From positions 1 through 64,000 of the forward strand of contig NZ_JACODZ010000002.1 in assembly GCF_014280965.1 (NCBI RefSeq): a stretch of 64,000 nt of DNA. The letters run 5' to 3'. Made by a program: the position numbers and the translations under genes. Positions 46,585 to 56,401 of this stretch are shown here, piece after piece (the first letter of the stretch is position 1; the number at the start of each line of letters is the position of its first letter). The DNA is from Echinicola salinicaeni (GTDB lineage Bacteria > Bacteroidota > Bacteroidia > Cytophagales > Cyclobacteriaceae). The notes beneath the pieces are model-generated. The model saw only the letters and a program-made list of their open reading frames with translations, searched no databases and had not been told where the DNA came from.

Positions 46585-47411
46585 TTTTATGGAAATGCAC
46601 TTTTTTGATTTGGCTGATTTCCTCTTCATTTAAGGCATAGTCATACATTTGAAATGAGGAAATTAAGCCGGAAAAGTATTCACCAATATCTGAAGCCCCG
46701 ATAATTATTTCGGCATCTTCTGTAGCGGAGGAAAGGTTCATTTTCTGCGAATTATCCAAGTGTCCATCAATGTATATCTTCTCCATAACTCCATCAAAAG
46801 TCAATACAATATGATGCCTTTGGTCAGTAGTGGGCAAGTTGCTATATGGCATATCAAAATGGCCATCCAATTGAATGGCAGCGACATAAGGGCAATTATT
46901 GTAAACCATGGCATTGTAAGAGTTGGCCAAGCCATAAATGAAACGGTTACACCATGATACGAGAACTTCTTCTTTTGGAGAAATTTCTGGATTTTTTACC
47001 CATGTGGTTATTGTAAATGCTCCGTTCCATGATAAATTTTTCTGGAACAGGCCGGCCCAAAACTAATTTTCCCTGCTTAATAAAATCAAATACATTTAGA
47101 TTGGTCTGTTCATCATGGCCAAAATTTACTTGACCCTGCTTTTTTAAACTACCTGAAAGTTTTCCGTTGTTGGTGATTTTTGAAAAATGAATATCTTAAG
47201 AAGGAAACCCATCTCTGGGGAAATTATGGGTGTATCATCTTCATTAAGCTTTTTCCATGGCCCTAAAGGCATATCAGCAACATATCCATATATATTGCAG
47301 CCAGCTTGACAGTTTCCAAAGTATAAATAATATTTTTCATCTTTACCTTTCACAATATCAGGAGCCCAAAAGTGCCTAAGGTTAAAAGATGATAATGAGG
47401 GTATATCCATG
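46585..47411 (-). pseudogene. Ruined GH43-LamG glycoside hydrolase gene
   Basis: On the minus strand three frames carry pieces of one old protein. From about 47411: FNLRHFWAPDIVKGKDEKYYLYFG, NIYGYVADMPLGPWKKLNED, a GH43 five-blade-propeller piece. Then, in a second frame with a stop near 47197, DIHFSKITNNGKLSGSLKKQ and NVFDFIKQGKLVLGRPVPEK. Then, in a third frame from about 47060, FWAGLFQKNLSWNGAFTITTWVK and DGVMEKIYIDGHLDNSQKM, GLISSFQMYDYALNEEEISQ, a LamG/concanavalin-like domain. The catalytic half of GH43 is missing. GH43 includes arabinofuranosidases and arabinanases, matching the arabinose theme of the locus. The upstream edge lies at the terminator of the DUF5695 operon. Confidence 0.75.
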
Positions 47412-47432
47412 ATTTGTATTTGATATAAATTG

Positions 47433-47471
47433 AAAAAAAAGATCCCCAAAGAAAAATAATCAATGGGGATC
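47433..47471 (-). terminator. Rho-independent terminator of the GH127-DUF885-DUF5695 operon
   Basis: Reading the minus strand, GATCCCCA (47471-47464) pairs with TGGGGATC (47448-47441), followed by a run of T's (47440-47433). It is 34 bases after the stop of the DUF5695-like gene. Confidence 0.85.
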
Positions 47472-47504
47472 AAATATGGCGTTATAATGACTGGTTTGAA
47501 ACTT

Positions 47505-50195
47505 TTATAAGCTCACTTCAATTGCTTTATCATCCAAAGGGATTTTATAAGCCCCTCTTACTAAGTCAAAAGGTAGTTTGTTAGATTCCCCTTGAATTCT
47601 TAAATAAGCGTTTGGCGTAAACTTGTCCTTTTCTTCAAATGTAATCGTCATTCTTCCTGTTTTGGAATTGTAGCTCACTTCTCTGAATGTACCTGCATCC
47701 AAACTCAGCCAAATCTTGGCAGGAGCAATAAAGATCTTGGATTTAGCCGCTGTAGTAAGCTTTACCTTGATGATATCACCTTTTCTGCTTAGGTTTCCCC
47801 CATATGCAAGCCAGCCTAGATCTTCGTCTTTGGTAATATAGGTGGCCGTATTGACTGCATAACCATAAAAGCCCGATCCATAATCTCCAGATAAATAATC
47901 AATCCTCAAGGTGGAAGGATAGGAATGGAAGGCTGCAGGTCCGAATCCATCTTGGGTGATATTGGCAATTCCACCCAAAAGTCCACCATAACCTACTTGT
48001 AGCAAATAGTTGTCTTCGGGGGTTTTCCGGAATTGTTTTAAAACGGGGATGGCATTTAAGGAAGAACCATAATGATGGATTTGTCGCTCTACCCTTGATA
48101 GTTTCCCTCCATATAGGAAATCCCAATAGCGTCGGGCATTGCCATTATAAGCCCAATGAGGCATTGTAGGCATATAAGCCAAGATAGCCCTTAGTGTTAC
48201 CCAAGCCTTATGATCATAGCCAAAATAGTCAGACCACATATAGACTTCTTCTTGGCCTGTAGAGTCCCATGGCATTTCACTTCCGAATGGATATTCCAAA
48301 GCTTTCCAATGAATGGCCCTACTTTGCATTTTGGTCTCTAGATCAACCGCCATTTCTTTGAAACTTTCATGTTTTAGATCTTCCAAGATAAATAGAAAAA
48401 CAGATCCTTCCATTTGACCAAACTGGGCATAATAAGGGGCTTGCTCCACCATGGCAATACTGGTATGGTAAGCCTGCTCCAAATACCATTTCCAAGGCCT
48501 GTTATCAACCAGTCCTTCATGGTACCGGGCAAGTCTATACATTACCCAATAGGCTGCAGCAACATGGGGATAGTTATAGGACCTTCCTGGATCATTGGAG
48601 TGTTTGTGGTCCCATGCGGCCCAAGTATCATAATTTATACTATCTTCATAGGTACCAGTCGGCAATGAGTCTGGTTCATAATAGAAAACACTTTTTTTGA
48701 CGCCATATTGGTTTTCACCCTCGCTGTATTGGATATTCCCCCAAAGGGTATGGTCAATAAAGTTTTGCAACTTGTTGATTTCTGCTTTGTCCGGTTGTAT
48801 CAATTGTTTCATGATGGCAGCCAACCAACTGCCTGCCCCGCCTTCATCACTGAGCCCGGCTACCCAAGCCCTACTGTCTTGTGTCAGTTGTTGTTTGGTT
48901 TCATAATCGTAACTGATGACTGAGGGGTTTCTCTTGAAAATAGGGTCTGCTTGGTCAAACCATTGCTCGGTCATTAGGAACTTCCCGAAGTCTTTGATGA
49001 CTTCCGATTCGGGTTTAATGACTTTATAATTGATGGATTGTTTGGTGCCATTTTCATAAGTAATGATGGCTTTTGCCCGGCCCCATTTTAGGCCTTCTAT
49101 CGCATATTTTTTTATGCCTTTTTCGGTTTGGCCATTTTCCTTGATACTAAGGGCTCCTTTAGGGGCTATTTCGATGGATTTGATATTACTATGATAATCA
49201 ATGAATAATTGAGCCTCGGTATCCTGGGGAATGACATAGCCTGGTATACCTGTGACATGGGGCTTTTGCTCCTCTTTCAACTTATCTTGAATTCCTTCTA
49301 TGCCTTCAGCAAGCACCAGTTTTATGGAAAAGTTTTTTGTTTCATTGGCTTCTAAAATATGAGAAGTAGGGTTATTCCATTGTTCTACACCCTTCCATTC
49401 ATTTTCTGCATAGGCTTTACTATGGGCCATCCATTCATGGAACCCTTCGAAAACAATACTCCTTGGTGTCGCGTCGTCCAATAGGGGTCTATATGCCTCA
49501 AAGGCCATGTTTTCTTCAGGTAGTACTAATAATGCCGGTCCTAGTCCATTCAGCCGCTTTACCTCCAGATAACCTGCATCCAAACCAATATAGGGGTCGT
49601 AAAACACATTTTGGGCATGGGTTTCCTGGAGCGATTTCCCTTCCAAAATATTATTGAAAATCATGGGAATACCTAAGGCGCCTATTTCTATAGCATCTTT
49701 GGATTTATTGGTAATTTCAAAGCGCAGCACCAATTCATCTTGTATAAGCTCATAATAACGTTTAATGCGGACAGGAATATCTTTGGGCAAGGTATTCGCT
49801 AAATCCGCAGCGGCCAGTATATTTCCTGTGGACTCCAAAGGACTGATCGCGCCTCTCTGAGTGGCAGTAGAATAGGATACCCATTCTTGGTTGGCCGTCC
49901 TGATTCTGAGATTGATATCCCCCAAATGGTATAATCCATCTTTATCTCTAAGTTCCAAGCGATCGCCAGGAGTGAAATCAAATCGAGCATCTTTTTTGGG
50001 ACTTAAACTTGCTACAGTTTGAGAAGATTTAACTAGCTTAAGGTGAAATTGGGGAGTTTCAAATTTCTGATAGACTTCAGCTATCCCTAAGGTAGGTTCT
50101 TTTTCTTCGATCTCACTCCAATAACCTTGGCCTTGGGTTTTTAATGTAGCTAGTAAAGTGATTAAGAAGATGAATTTTATGAATAATGGTTTCAT
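47505..50195 (-). CDS. Large secreted DUF5695-like protein, probably glycan-active
   Basis: An 896-residue exported protein (signal peptide MKPLFIKFIFLITLLATL ending near TQGQG). The N-terminal 300 residues are sandwich-like (RYYELIQDELVLRFEITNKS, EIGALGIPMIFNN); the middle and C-terminal part, with ADPIFKRNPSVISYDYETKQ, NYPHVAAAYWVMYRLARYHEG, WKALEYPFGSEMPWDSTGQEEVYMW, looks like an (alpha/alpha) toroid of carbohydrate enzymes. I place it with DUF5695 proteins from memory of their layout, with moderate confidence. The activity is unknown; context suggests hydrolysis or epimerisation in arabinose-rich glycans. It ends the operon with GH127 and DUF885. Confidence 0.65.
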   Translation of the reverse strand: MKPLFIKFIFLITLLATLKTQGQGYWSEIEEKEPTLGIAEVYQKFETPQFHLKLVKSSQTVASLSPKKDARFDFTPGDRLELRDKDGLYHLGDINLRIRTANQEWVSYSTATQRGAISPLESTGNILAAADLANTLPKDIPVRIKRYYELIQDELVLRFEITNKSKDAIEIGALGIPMIFNNILEGKSLQETHAQNVFYDPYIGLDAGYLEVKRLNGLGPALLVLPEENMAFEAYRPLLDDATPRSIVFEGFHEWMAHSKAYAENEWKGVEQWNNPTSHILEANETKNFSIKLVLAEGIEGIQDKLKEEQKPHVTGIPGYVIPQDTEAQLFIDYHSNIKSIEIAPKGALSIKENGQTEKGIKKYAIEGLKWGRAKAIITYENGTKQSINYKVIKPESEVIKDFGKFLMTEQWFDQADPIFKRNPSVISYDYETKQQLTQDSRAWVAGLSDEGGAGSWLAAIMKQLIQPDKAEINKLQNFIDHTLWGNIQYSEGENQYGVKKSVFYYEPDSLPTGTYEDSINYDTWAAWDHKHSNDPGRSYNYPHVAAAYWVMYRLARYHEGLVDNRPWKWYLEQAYHTSIAMVEQAPYYAQFGQMEGSVFLFILEDLKHESFKEMAVDLETKMQSRAIHWKALEYPFGSEMPWDSTGQEEVYMWSDYFGYDHKAWVTLRAILAYMPTMPHWAYNGNARRYWDFLYGGKLSRVERQIHHYGSSLNAIPVLKQFRKTPEDNYLLQVGYGGLLGGIANITQDGFGPAAFHSYPSTLRIDYLSGDYGSGFYGYAVNTATYITKDEDLGWLAYGGNLSRKGDIIKVKLTTAAKSKIFIAPAKIWLSLDAGTFREVSYNSKTGRMTITFEEKDKFTPNAYLRIQGESNKLPFDLVRGAYKIPLDDKAIEVSL

Positions 50196-50220
50196 AGTTT
50201 TGATAGAATTGTTATTGATC

Positions 50221-51915
50221 TTAGTTGAAATTGGTGGAGAATTTCCAGCTGGACTGATAATCTTTAGATAAGTCCAAATCCAATAAAATTGCCCTTAGAA
50301 TTTCAACTGGTAAAAAGTTCTCTTGCATGACGCGATCATGAAATGCTTTTTCTGTCCACCCTTCTTTGAGCATTTCATCTCTTAATGCATAAAATTGTAA
50401 TCCCCCAATCATATAAGCTATTTGGTAAAGTGGAGGCGTGTAGCTTGTGGCAAAGGAGCGGCGAACTTCAGCCTCAGCATTGGCATATTCATGGCCGACT
50501 TCATTTACCAACATGTCAATACATTGCTGAGGAGTCCAATTTTCCAATTGGTAATTCAATGAAAATATAATTCTTGCGCAGCGATGGATTCGCCAAAAAA
50601 GCATCCCCATCTTTTGTTCAGGTGTTTGGGGAAAATCTTTGTTCCATAGGATAATTTCCCAGTACAAAGCCCAGCCCTCCATCCAAAAAGGGGTGTTAAA
50701 TGTTCTTCGATAATTACGATGTCGTGCATTCATAAAATACTGCAGGTTATGTCCTGGGTGTAATTCATGTTGAACTGTGGGAAAAGAAAAATTAGGGTTA
50801 TTGCCCCGCATGCTCATCATTTTATCTTCATATGACATGTCCACAGTGGGATAGGAGATACTTATTTCCCACCCTCCAGTAAAAAATGGGTTGATTTTTT
50901 GCCGTTCAGGAGTCATCATTATCATGCCCCATGTTTCTTTTGCTAAGTCGGGAATGGTGATCAAATCCCTGTCCTCAATAAAATTTATGCTATGATCATA
51001 TAAATCTTTAATGGCTTCCGGCTGTTTGCCAGGTGCTACATAGGTGTCTTTAACATGCTCCAAAGCCGCTTTCCAATCATTGCCGAAGCCCATTTCTTGA
51101 GATGCTTTTATCATTTCCTCCTTGCACCATTCAAATTGCTTTTCTGCAGTAGCAATCAATTCTTCTGGCGAATAAGGAATAAATTCAAATGACAATTCTT
51201 CGATCAAAGTCTCTCGTCCAACAGGTTTTCCAATGATGCCAGACCCATCATCTTTCTGACTGCTTTTTGAATAATTTTCTTTCAAGAAATCATGATAGTT
51301 GTTTAAAGCCTCCTCTAATTCTGTGTAAGATGATTTTACCCACCAAGTGAATTCAGGATCATAGTTATAATAAAACTTAAACGCCTCTTTTAAGCCAAAC
51401 TGTAAAGAAGAAACTACCCGCGCTGCGTGATCTGCTTCAATCCAAGTTTTGAATGGCTGTTTGCTCAGCTCAGTCGTTTTGGATAGAATCATTTCTTTTA
51501 TATTACTGAAGGTTCCCGCGAGCTCCTTTGAATCGGGCTGATTACCTCGTCTTCTTTTTCTGATGAAAGTGTAGAGGGGGCTGGCAAAATCTGCTACATA
51601 AGCTACTTCTTCATAAGCTGAATAGCTCTTTGTGAGTTGGTATTTTTCTTTTTCTATCAGGTTTTTAAGGAGAATAAAATCAGCTTTTCCCTCCTTACCC
51701 AATTTTTCAAATGGGATATGTGCTACCTGATCTTCCCAATCTTCAAAGAACTGAAATAGTCGTTGATAATATTCCTCCGATTCTTTGACGGTATAAGCCC
51801 GTTCAAGTGCTCTTTTGTCTGCACTATAGGAATTGATAAGGTCGATCAGTTCGCTTGCCTGCAGCCAAGAAGAGCTTAATAATAACAGGATAATACAACT
51901 GGATATTTTCTTCAT
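50221..51915 (-). CDS. DUF885 protein, probable metallopeptidase
   Basis: A 564-residue exported protein (signal MKKISSCIILLLLSSSWLQAS). The zinc motif is HELHPGHNLQ where the family has HEAxPGHHLQ, and a downstream Glu sits in FWMEGWALYWEI, the expected third ligand region. ANAEAEVRRSFATSYTPPLYQIAYMIG and ALRDEMLKEG close the domain. DUF885 proteins are distant relatives of gluzincin peptidases. Its place between two carbohydrate genes suggests the target is a glycoprotein, such as an arabinosylated plant wall protein; this is inference. Confidence 0.75.
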   Translation of the reverse strand: MKKISSCIILLLLSSSWLQASELIDLINSYSADKRALERAYTVKESEEYYQRLFQFFEDWEDQVAHIPFEKLGKEGKADFILLKNLIEKEKYQLTKSYSAYEEVAYVADFASPLYTFIRKRRRGNQPDSKELAGTFSNIKEMILSKTTELSKQPFKTWIEADHAARVVSSLQFGLKEAFKFYYNYDPEFTWWVKSSYTELEEALNNYHDFLKENYSKSSQKDDGSGIIGKPVGRETLIEELSFEFIPYSPEELIATAEKQFEWCKEEMIKASQEMGFGNDWKAALEHVKDTYVAPGKQPEAIKDLYDHSINFIEDRDLITIPDLAKETWGMIMMTPERQKINPFFTGGWEISISYPTVDMSYEDKMMSMRGNNPNFSFPTVQHELHPGHNLQYFMNARHRNYRRTFNTPFWMEGWALYWEIILWNKDFPQTPEQKMGMLFWRIHRCARIIFSLNYQLENWTPQQCIDMLVNEVGHEYANAEAEVRRSFATSYTPPLYQIAYMIGGLQFYALRDEMLKEGWTEKAFHDRVMQENFLPVEILRAILLDLDLSKDYQSSWKFSTNFN

Positions 51916-51967
51916 GTATGAGATGGTTTATAGGAGAATGATATCATATAGACACCAGGAAGTATTT

Positions 51968-54900
51968 TTATTTTAAGCTTATATCAAGGTATACCGAATG
52001 TCTGCCATAGGTATTGTAAAATGGCTTAAAGCTTACATCATCAATGGTGAACTCCAATGTTTTTGGATCTCCTTTAATGGAGCTACCGATGTCATTGGCA
52101 TTTAAGCTGATCTTTCTCCAATCATTCCGAGGTTCATTTTCTTGTGCGGCCAATAAAATCGGACCATAAAATAAGCTGGCGATGTTTTGTTGATCCATTA
52201 CTGATTCTATACGGAATTGGAAAGGAATTTTAATATCAATGATATCCCCGTCTTTCCATTTCCTCGATATTGTTGCATAAGTCCCTGGTTTTGGATCGAT
52301 ATGCTGTTCCTTGCCATTTACCTTTACGTAAAACCCTTTTGTGGCCCATTGAGGTACTCTTAATTTGAACTCAAATTTTCCTCCATTTCCTTTTACCTTT
52401 AATTGGGTATGGTCTTCTTTAGGAAAGGAGGTTGATTGAACTATTTGTATGTCTCGTTCCTCCCAATTCAAAGTAGATGGGATAAAAAGGTTGACAAAAA
52501 GGCTATTATTGTCTTTGCTCTTAAAATAGATGGAGTTTTGAAGTTTTGTGCTACTTTCAATGGCAGTTCCGTTGCAGCAAGTGAAACCTTTCATGTCAGG
52601 GTTACTGAAGTGTTTATGGGATCCTGGCCGAAGGGGGACATGGTAAGTGTTGGCAGGAGTGTTTTCTGCTACTGAAGCTAATATATGGTTGTAGAGCCCT
52701 CTTTCATAATAGTCCATAAACGCCGGGTCTTGTACAAAGAAAAAGAGGTTTCTGCTTAATTTGAGCATATTATAGGTGGCGCAGGTTTCATTTTGCCCTC
52801 CTGCTGAAAATCCGTTTTCATAAAGGGTGGCCGGCTCACTGATAAAACACTCAGCATTGGCTGGATTTCTGGCACCTGCTACACCGCCAATGCTATACAT
52901 ATAGTCATTGGTGGTCATATACCAAAAATTATTAGCTATATCGAAATATTTGGGAGATCCGGTATCTCTGTACATTTCTAGGGCTCCCATGATTTGTGGT
53001 ATATGTTGATTGGCATGAAGTCCACGGAATGTGTCCACATTTTTTGCCAGGCCATGGCTATGATTGGCATCTCCATAGAAAACTTTAATATTGTCAAATA
53101 AGGCAGCAGCTTCCAGATAATGTGGCTCATCCGTTAACCTGTAAAGCCTGGCCATGGCTTCGTTCATCCCACCAAACTCTCCTGCAATATAGCTGTTCCA
53201 CATATGGATAAGGGTGTCAGTGGACAGCTGACTCAACCTGCGGTATACCCAAGTACCCATGCCAGAAGCTATATCAAGAGCTTTCTCATTGCCACTGACC
53301 TCATAAATATCCATTAGCCCTGCTAAAATTTTGTGAAGTGTGTAATATGGAGCCCAAACTTGATTTTCTTGGCCACCATAGGTAGCTCCTTGTTCTAGCA
53401 TGATAAACTGGTCAGGGGGATAAGCACTTATATACCCTTCTCCCCAATTCCAATAATCGGTTCGGATGCCTTTTTCACTTAAGTCCGAGTCGTAGGATGA
53501 TTTTCCAGGGCCAAAAGGAATTGCCGTTGGATTAGCAACAAAAGCTCCATTACTGTTTTTGGGGCGACCAGACATCTTTGATAATTTATGGAGGCTGTTG
53601 ACCATATATTCCATTTTTTCCTTAAAAGTTTCTTGAAGAGCAGGATCATAAGATGTGCTGGCATAAGCTTGAGCGATTGCTGTAAGGTAATGGCCTGTTG
53701 CGTGGCCACGCAGCTTAGTTTCTTGGGTGTCCCAAACTCCAAGTGCTTTTGCTCCATCTGGTTGAACTTGGCCAAAGGCATTTCGAAACATATAAAGGAA
53801 ATCATCAGGATTGGTCTTGGTTAAAGTTGAGATGAATTTATCCCTGTTTTCCATTAGCTTGGACCTTAGCCCATTTGAATTAGGATCAAGGGATACTTCC
53901 TTTAATTTGAATGGTTCAATATTACGCTTTGGAGTAGAATTGCTTCGATCATTTGTTGTTTTTATTAAGGCTTTGGGCTGTAAGTCAGTTCCCGATACCC
54001 TTCCCGTGATGGTATAATTTCCTGCTTGAAGAACTTGGTCATTGTTTTTTGGAGCAGGCCATATTACCCTTACCTTGGGGCCATTGAGACCATTGCGGTA
54101 GGTACCTTCTATGTATCTAGGAAGTTGGGGAAGATAGCCTACTTCCGTTTCCACTATGATATCTTTTACTCCTGTCAAAAATTCATTATACAATTGGGGG
54201 TGATTATCGGCGAAATTGGGAAAATTATCATTTGGCTGGATTCTTTCGTTTACTTGACTGGAATTGTCTTGATTCCTAGAATTACGATAGATACTGGCTA
54301 TTTGACCATCACTTAGAGGAACTCGGTAAATTCTGAAATCATAAAGCTTAGCATTAAGGAAATTGGCAGTATCACTGATTGATCTACCTATATAAAGCTT
54401 TTTTTGTCCGGTTGAAGGATTGATTAGATTATGAATTTCCAGGGATGCTGTATTGATTTGATCACTCAGTTTCCCATTAAGATAAATGCTTAAGGTTTTA
54501 GAGGGCAGGTCTAATATAATTGCCAAGTGATTCCAATTGTTTGGCCTGAGGTCACTTGAATGGACAGTGAATTCTTTTTCTATTTCGTTTTTGATTTGGG
54601 CTCGAAAGCAGATACCATTTTTTGTTTCAACAGACACTACAGCCAAGTTGCCATTATTTTGATTTCCGAAATCGAAGAATACTTGATCAGGCTTATTTGA
54701 ATGCAAATAAATCCAACCTGATATACTGAATGATTCCAGACCGTTTAAAGCTTCTTTCGGAAGGATGATGAAACCTTTACTGTTTTCAGGTAGCGAGATG
54801 ACATTCTTGAATTTTTTATCTTGTACATAAGTTTCATTGGAGCCCATGAATTGGCCATGAAGATTGTTTCTTGACCAATCCTGCAAATTTCCATTTAAAA

Positions 54901-55027
54901 TATAGCGTGCTATAAGGTCAGTTTCTCCTATTCCATCAAGGATTTGATCTCCACTTTGAGCTTTTGTATCGATTGTAAGTGTCAACAAAAGAAAAAGCTG
55001 TAAAATAAGTACTTTATTAAATTTCAT
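51968..55027 (-). CDS. LamG-Ig-GH127/146-type beta-L-arabinofuranosidase
   Basis: A 1019-residue exported enzyme (signal MKFNKVLILQLFLLLTLTID...KAQ). Residues about 34-235 are a LamG domain (DLIARYILNGNLQDW, FSISGWIYLHSNK, KLYDFRIYRVPLSDGQIAS), then a short Ig-like Big_4-type piece (EVGYLPQLPRYIEGTY), then the (alpha/alpha)6 enzyme with GHATGHYLTAIAQAYAS, Glu747 and Cys749 in NETCATYNM and Cys817-Cys818 in GFTCCNGTAIE. In the characterised enzyme HypBA1 the matching Glu and three Cys bind zinc and catalyse cleavage of beta-L-arabinofuranosides. All four are present. First gene of the leftward operon of the locus. Confidence 0.87.
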   Translation of the reverse strand: MKFNKVLILQLFLLLTLTIDTKAQSGDQILDGIGETDLIARYILNGNLQDWSRNNLHGQFMGSNETYVQDKKFKNVISLPENSKGFIILPKEALNGLESFSISGWIYLHSNKPDQVFFDFGNQNNGNLAVVSVETKNGICFRAQIKNEIEKEFTVHSSDLRPNNWNHLAIILDLPSKTLSIYLNGKLSDQINTASLEIHNLINPSTGQKKLYIGRSISDTANFLNAKLYDFRIYRVPLSDGQIASIYRNSRNQDNSSQVNERIQPNDNFPNFADNHPQLYNEFLTGVKDIIVETEVGYLPQLPRYIEGTYRNGLNGPKVRVIWPAPKNNDQVLQAGNYTITGRVSGTDLQPKALIKTTNDRSNSTPKRNIEPFKLKEVSLDPNSNGLRSKLMENRDKFISTLTKTNPDDFLYMFRNAFGQVQPDGAKALGVWDTQETKLRGHATGHYLTAIAQAYASTSYDPALQETFKEKMEYMVNSLHKLSKMSGRPKNSNGAFVANPTAIPFGPGKSSYDSDLSEKGIRTDYWNWGEGYISAYPPDQFIMLEQGATYGGQENQVWAPYYTLHKILAGLMDIYEVSGNEKALDIASGMGTWVYRRLSQLSTDTLIHMWNSYIAGEFGGMNEAMARLYRLTDEPHYLEAAALFDNIKVFYGDANHSHGLAKNVDTFRGLHANQHIPQIMGALEMYRDTGSPKYFDIANNFWYMTTNDYMYSIGGVAGARNPANAECFISEPATLYENGFSAGGQNETCATYNMLKLSRNLFFFVQDPAFMDYYERGLYNHILASVAENTPANTYHVPLRPGSHKHFSNPDMKGFTCCNGTAIESSTKLQNSIYFKSKDNNSLFVNLFIPSTLNWEERDIQIVQSTSFPKEDHTQLKVKGNGGKFEFKLRVPQWATKGFYVKVNGKEQHIDPKPGTYATISRKWKDGDIIDIKIPFQFRIESVMDQQNIASLFYGPILLAAQENEPRNDWRKISLNANDIGSSIKGDPKTLEFTIDDVSFKPFYNTYGRHSVYLDISLK

Positions 55028-55687
55028 GTTTATTGTTTTGTTAGGGGATTTCCGAAAATTACCTTCATACCTTACTTTTTAGAGATATTATTACATTAAA
55101 ACTTTTTTAGGATATATAGGTAAGAGTTTTACTTATAGGTTGTTGCATTTCATACAAGAAAAGGAATATGTTCAAAAGTAAATTTTATCTACCAATTGGA
55201 ATTGATTTATTTAGGCATACATTAATACTATATTAACTGTAGTTTTTCTAGCATTGGAATTCCTTAAAGGCCAATGATGTAAATTTCCATCCAATATATG
55301 GCATCGCTGCTTGGTGCTTTTTAGTGTCGGGCTTTTTAATGGGCTTGGCTTTCCTTTGTAATAACTTTATATGGAAGCCTAATTCGTTTATACTGTAGAC
55401 GTCATACTTTGATCATACTAGTTGTTGTATGCTTAATGATTCACCAATATGAGATCATCCTGTTTGGAGTATTATAGGAAAGCTCCGACGAGGAACTATA
55501 GGAAAATGAGTATAGTAAAATATACATAGTCTGCGTGTAGAAGTATTTAAAAGATGGATTGGGGATTTTCAATATGACCCAAAATTTTGAAATAAGGAAA
55601 GTAAAAAGGTAAGGTATCAGATGGAAAAATGGAATGGTGGAATATACTATCTCTCTATCAAATCTAGAATCAAATTGATTTTTATTA
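55028..55687. other. Control region between the GH127 operon and the PepSY operon
   Basis: About 660 bases without a gene between divergent units. The left end should hold the promoter of the GH127 gene. TATAGGAAA occurs twice near 55480-55510. No other element is evident before the iron-box-like palindrome at 55688. Confidence 0.5.
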
Positions 55688-55710
55688 TTATTTAAATTAA
55701 ATCTAAATAA
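55688..55710. promoter_or_regulatory. Iron-box-like palindrome
   Basis: TTATTTA-N9-TAAATAA, with inner bases (AATTAAATC) also partly symmetric. AT-rich inverted repeats of the form TTATTTAGA...TCTAAATAA are typical of iron-regulated promoters in Bacteroidota. It ends 25 bases before a perfect -7 element and lies upstream of the likely siderophore-iron genes. The regulator (Fur or DtxR type) is inferred. Confidence 0.5.
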
Positions 55711-55735
55711 AGTTGTTTTGGTTGTTCATTGCATA

Positions 55736-55743
55736 TACTTTTG
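55736..55743 (+). promoter_or_regulatory. Bacteroidota sigma-ABfr-type promoter (-7 element)
   Basis: TACTTTTG fits TAnnTTTG exactly. A TTTTG string about 15-19 bases upstream (near 55717) can serve as the -33 element. It is 31 bases before the start codon of the first PepSY-operon gene. Confidence 0.65.
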
Positions 55744-55773
55744 TCGAAGACATAAAGTAATGGAACTCCAGAA

Positions 55774-56100
55774 ATGATAACATTAGCGGCTTTATTGGCC
55801 TTTACAGGCTTTTTTTGTTTCTACAATACTTCCAAAAGACAAAAGTTGTCTCAGTCTTTGGGGATAGAAGTATGGCTACAGCAAAATCCCAATAGGGCAA
55901 AATACTTGGGAGGAGCACAGTTCTTGATTGCCTTATTGCTATGCTTAGCAGCCGCAGGTTTTGGGGCTGGGATTTTTTCCTTTTTTATTCTTCTGATGAC
56001 TGCAGGAAGCCTTGTAGTAGTTCTTGCCCCAATAAGGTTTCTCAATTATAAAATCCTGACTTTGATATTTGTCTTATCGCTGATATTTGAATTGATATAA
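55774..56100 (+). CDS. DUF3325-like small membrane protein
   Basis: A 108-residue protein with three predicted membrane spans (ITLAALLAFTGFFCFYN, LIALLLCLAAAGFGAGIFSFFILLM, LTLIFVLSLIFEL). The layout (three spans, the loop SLGIEVWLQQNPNRAKYLGGA) and its place in front of a second small membrane protein and a PepSY protein match DUF3325 proteins of siderophore-iron loci. Function unknown; membrane partner of an iron reductase is likely. Confidence 0.65.
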   Translation: MITLAALLAFTGFFCFYNTSKRQKLSQSLGIEVWLQQNPNRAKYLGGAQFLIALLLCLAAAGFGAGIFSFFILLMTAGSLVVVLAPIRFLNYKILTLIFVLSLIFELI

Positions 56101-56101
56101 T

Positions 56102-56401
56102 ATGCCAGCCAATAAAAAATACCTTAGCACTTCCAATACACAGCGTTTTGCCAAGATAACAGCTGGTTTTTTTGGAGGCTATGCAGTAACAGTTACTCTG
56201 TTTATGGCCATAGGATTTTGGCTAGATCATGTCAATGTCCTTACCACTTTGAGGTTTGGGGGCTTTATGCTTTGGGCCACGCTTTTCCTTTTGGCTTTTC
56301 TTTTTAAAAATGGTTGGAAGGCTTGGGGAGTTTACCTTTTGGCGACAGTGTTTTTCTCAGCAATTATTTATATCAGTAAAATTTATCATCCCATCATTTG
56401 A
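56102..56401 (+). CDS. DUF3649-like small membrane protein
   Basis: A 99-residue protein with about three membrane spans (ITAGFFGGYAVTVTLFMAIGFW, LRFGGFMLWATLFLLAFLF, GVYLLATVFFSAIIYI). In siderophore loci a DUF3649 protein of this size accompanies DUF3325 and PepSY proteins. It starts 1 base after the preceding stop and overlaps the PepSY gene by four bases. The name is inferred from position and shape. Confidence 0.6.
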   Translation: MPANKKYLSTSNTQRFAKITAGFFGGYAVTVTLFMAIGFWLDHVNVLTTLRFGGFMLWATLFLLAFLFKNGWKAWGVYLLATVFFSAIIYISKIYHPII

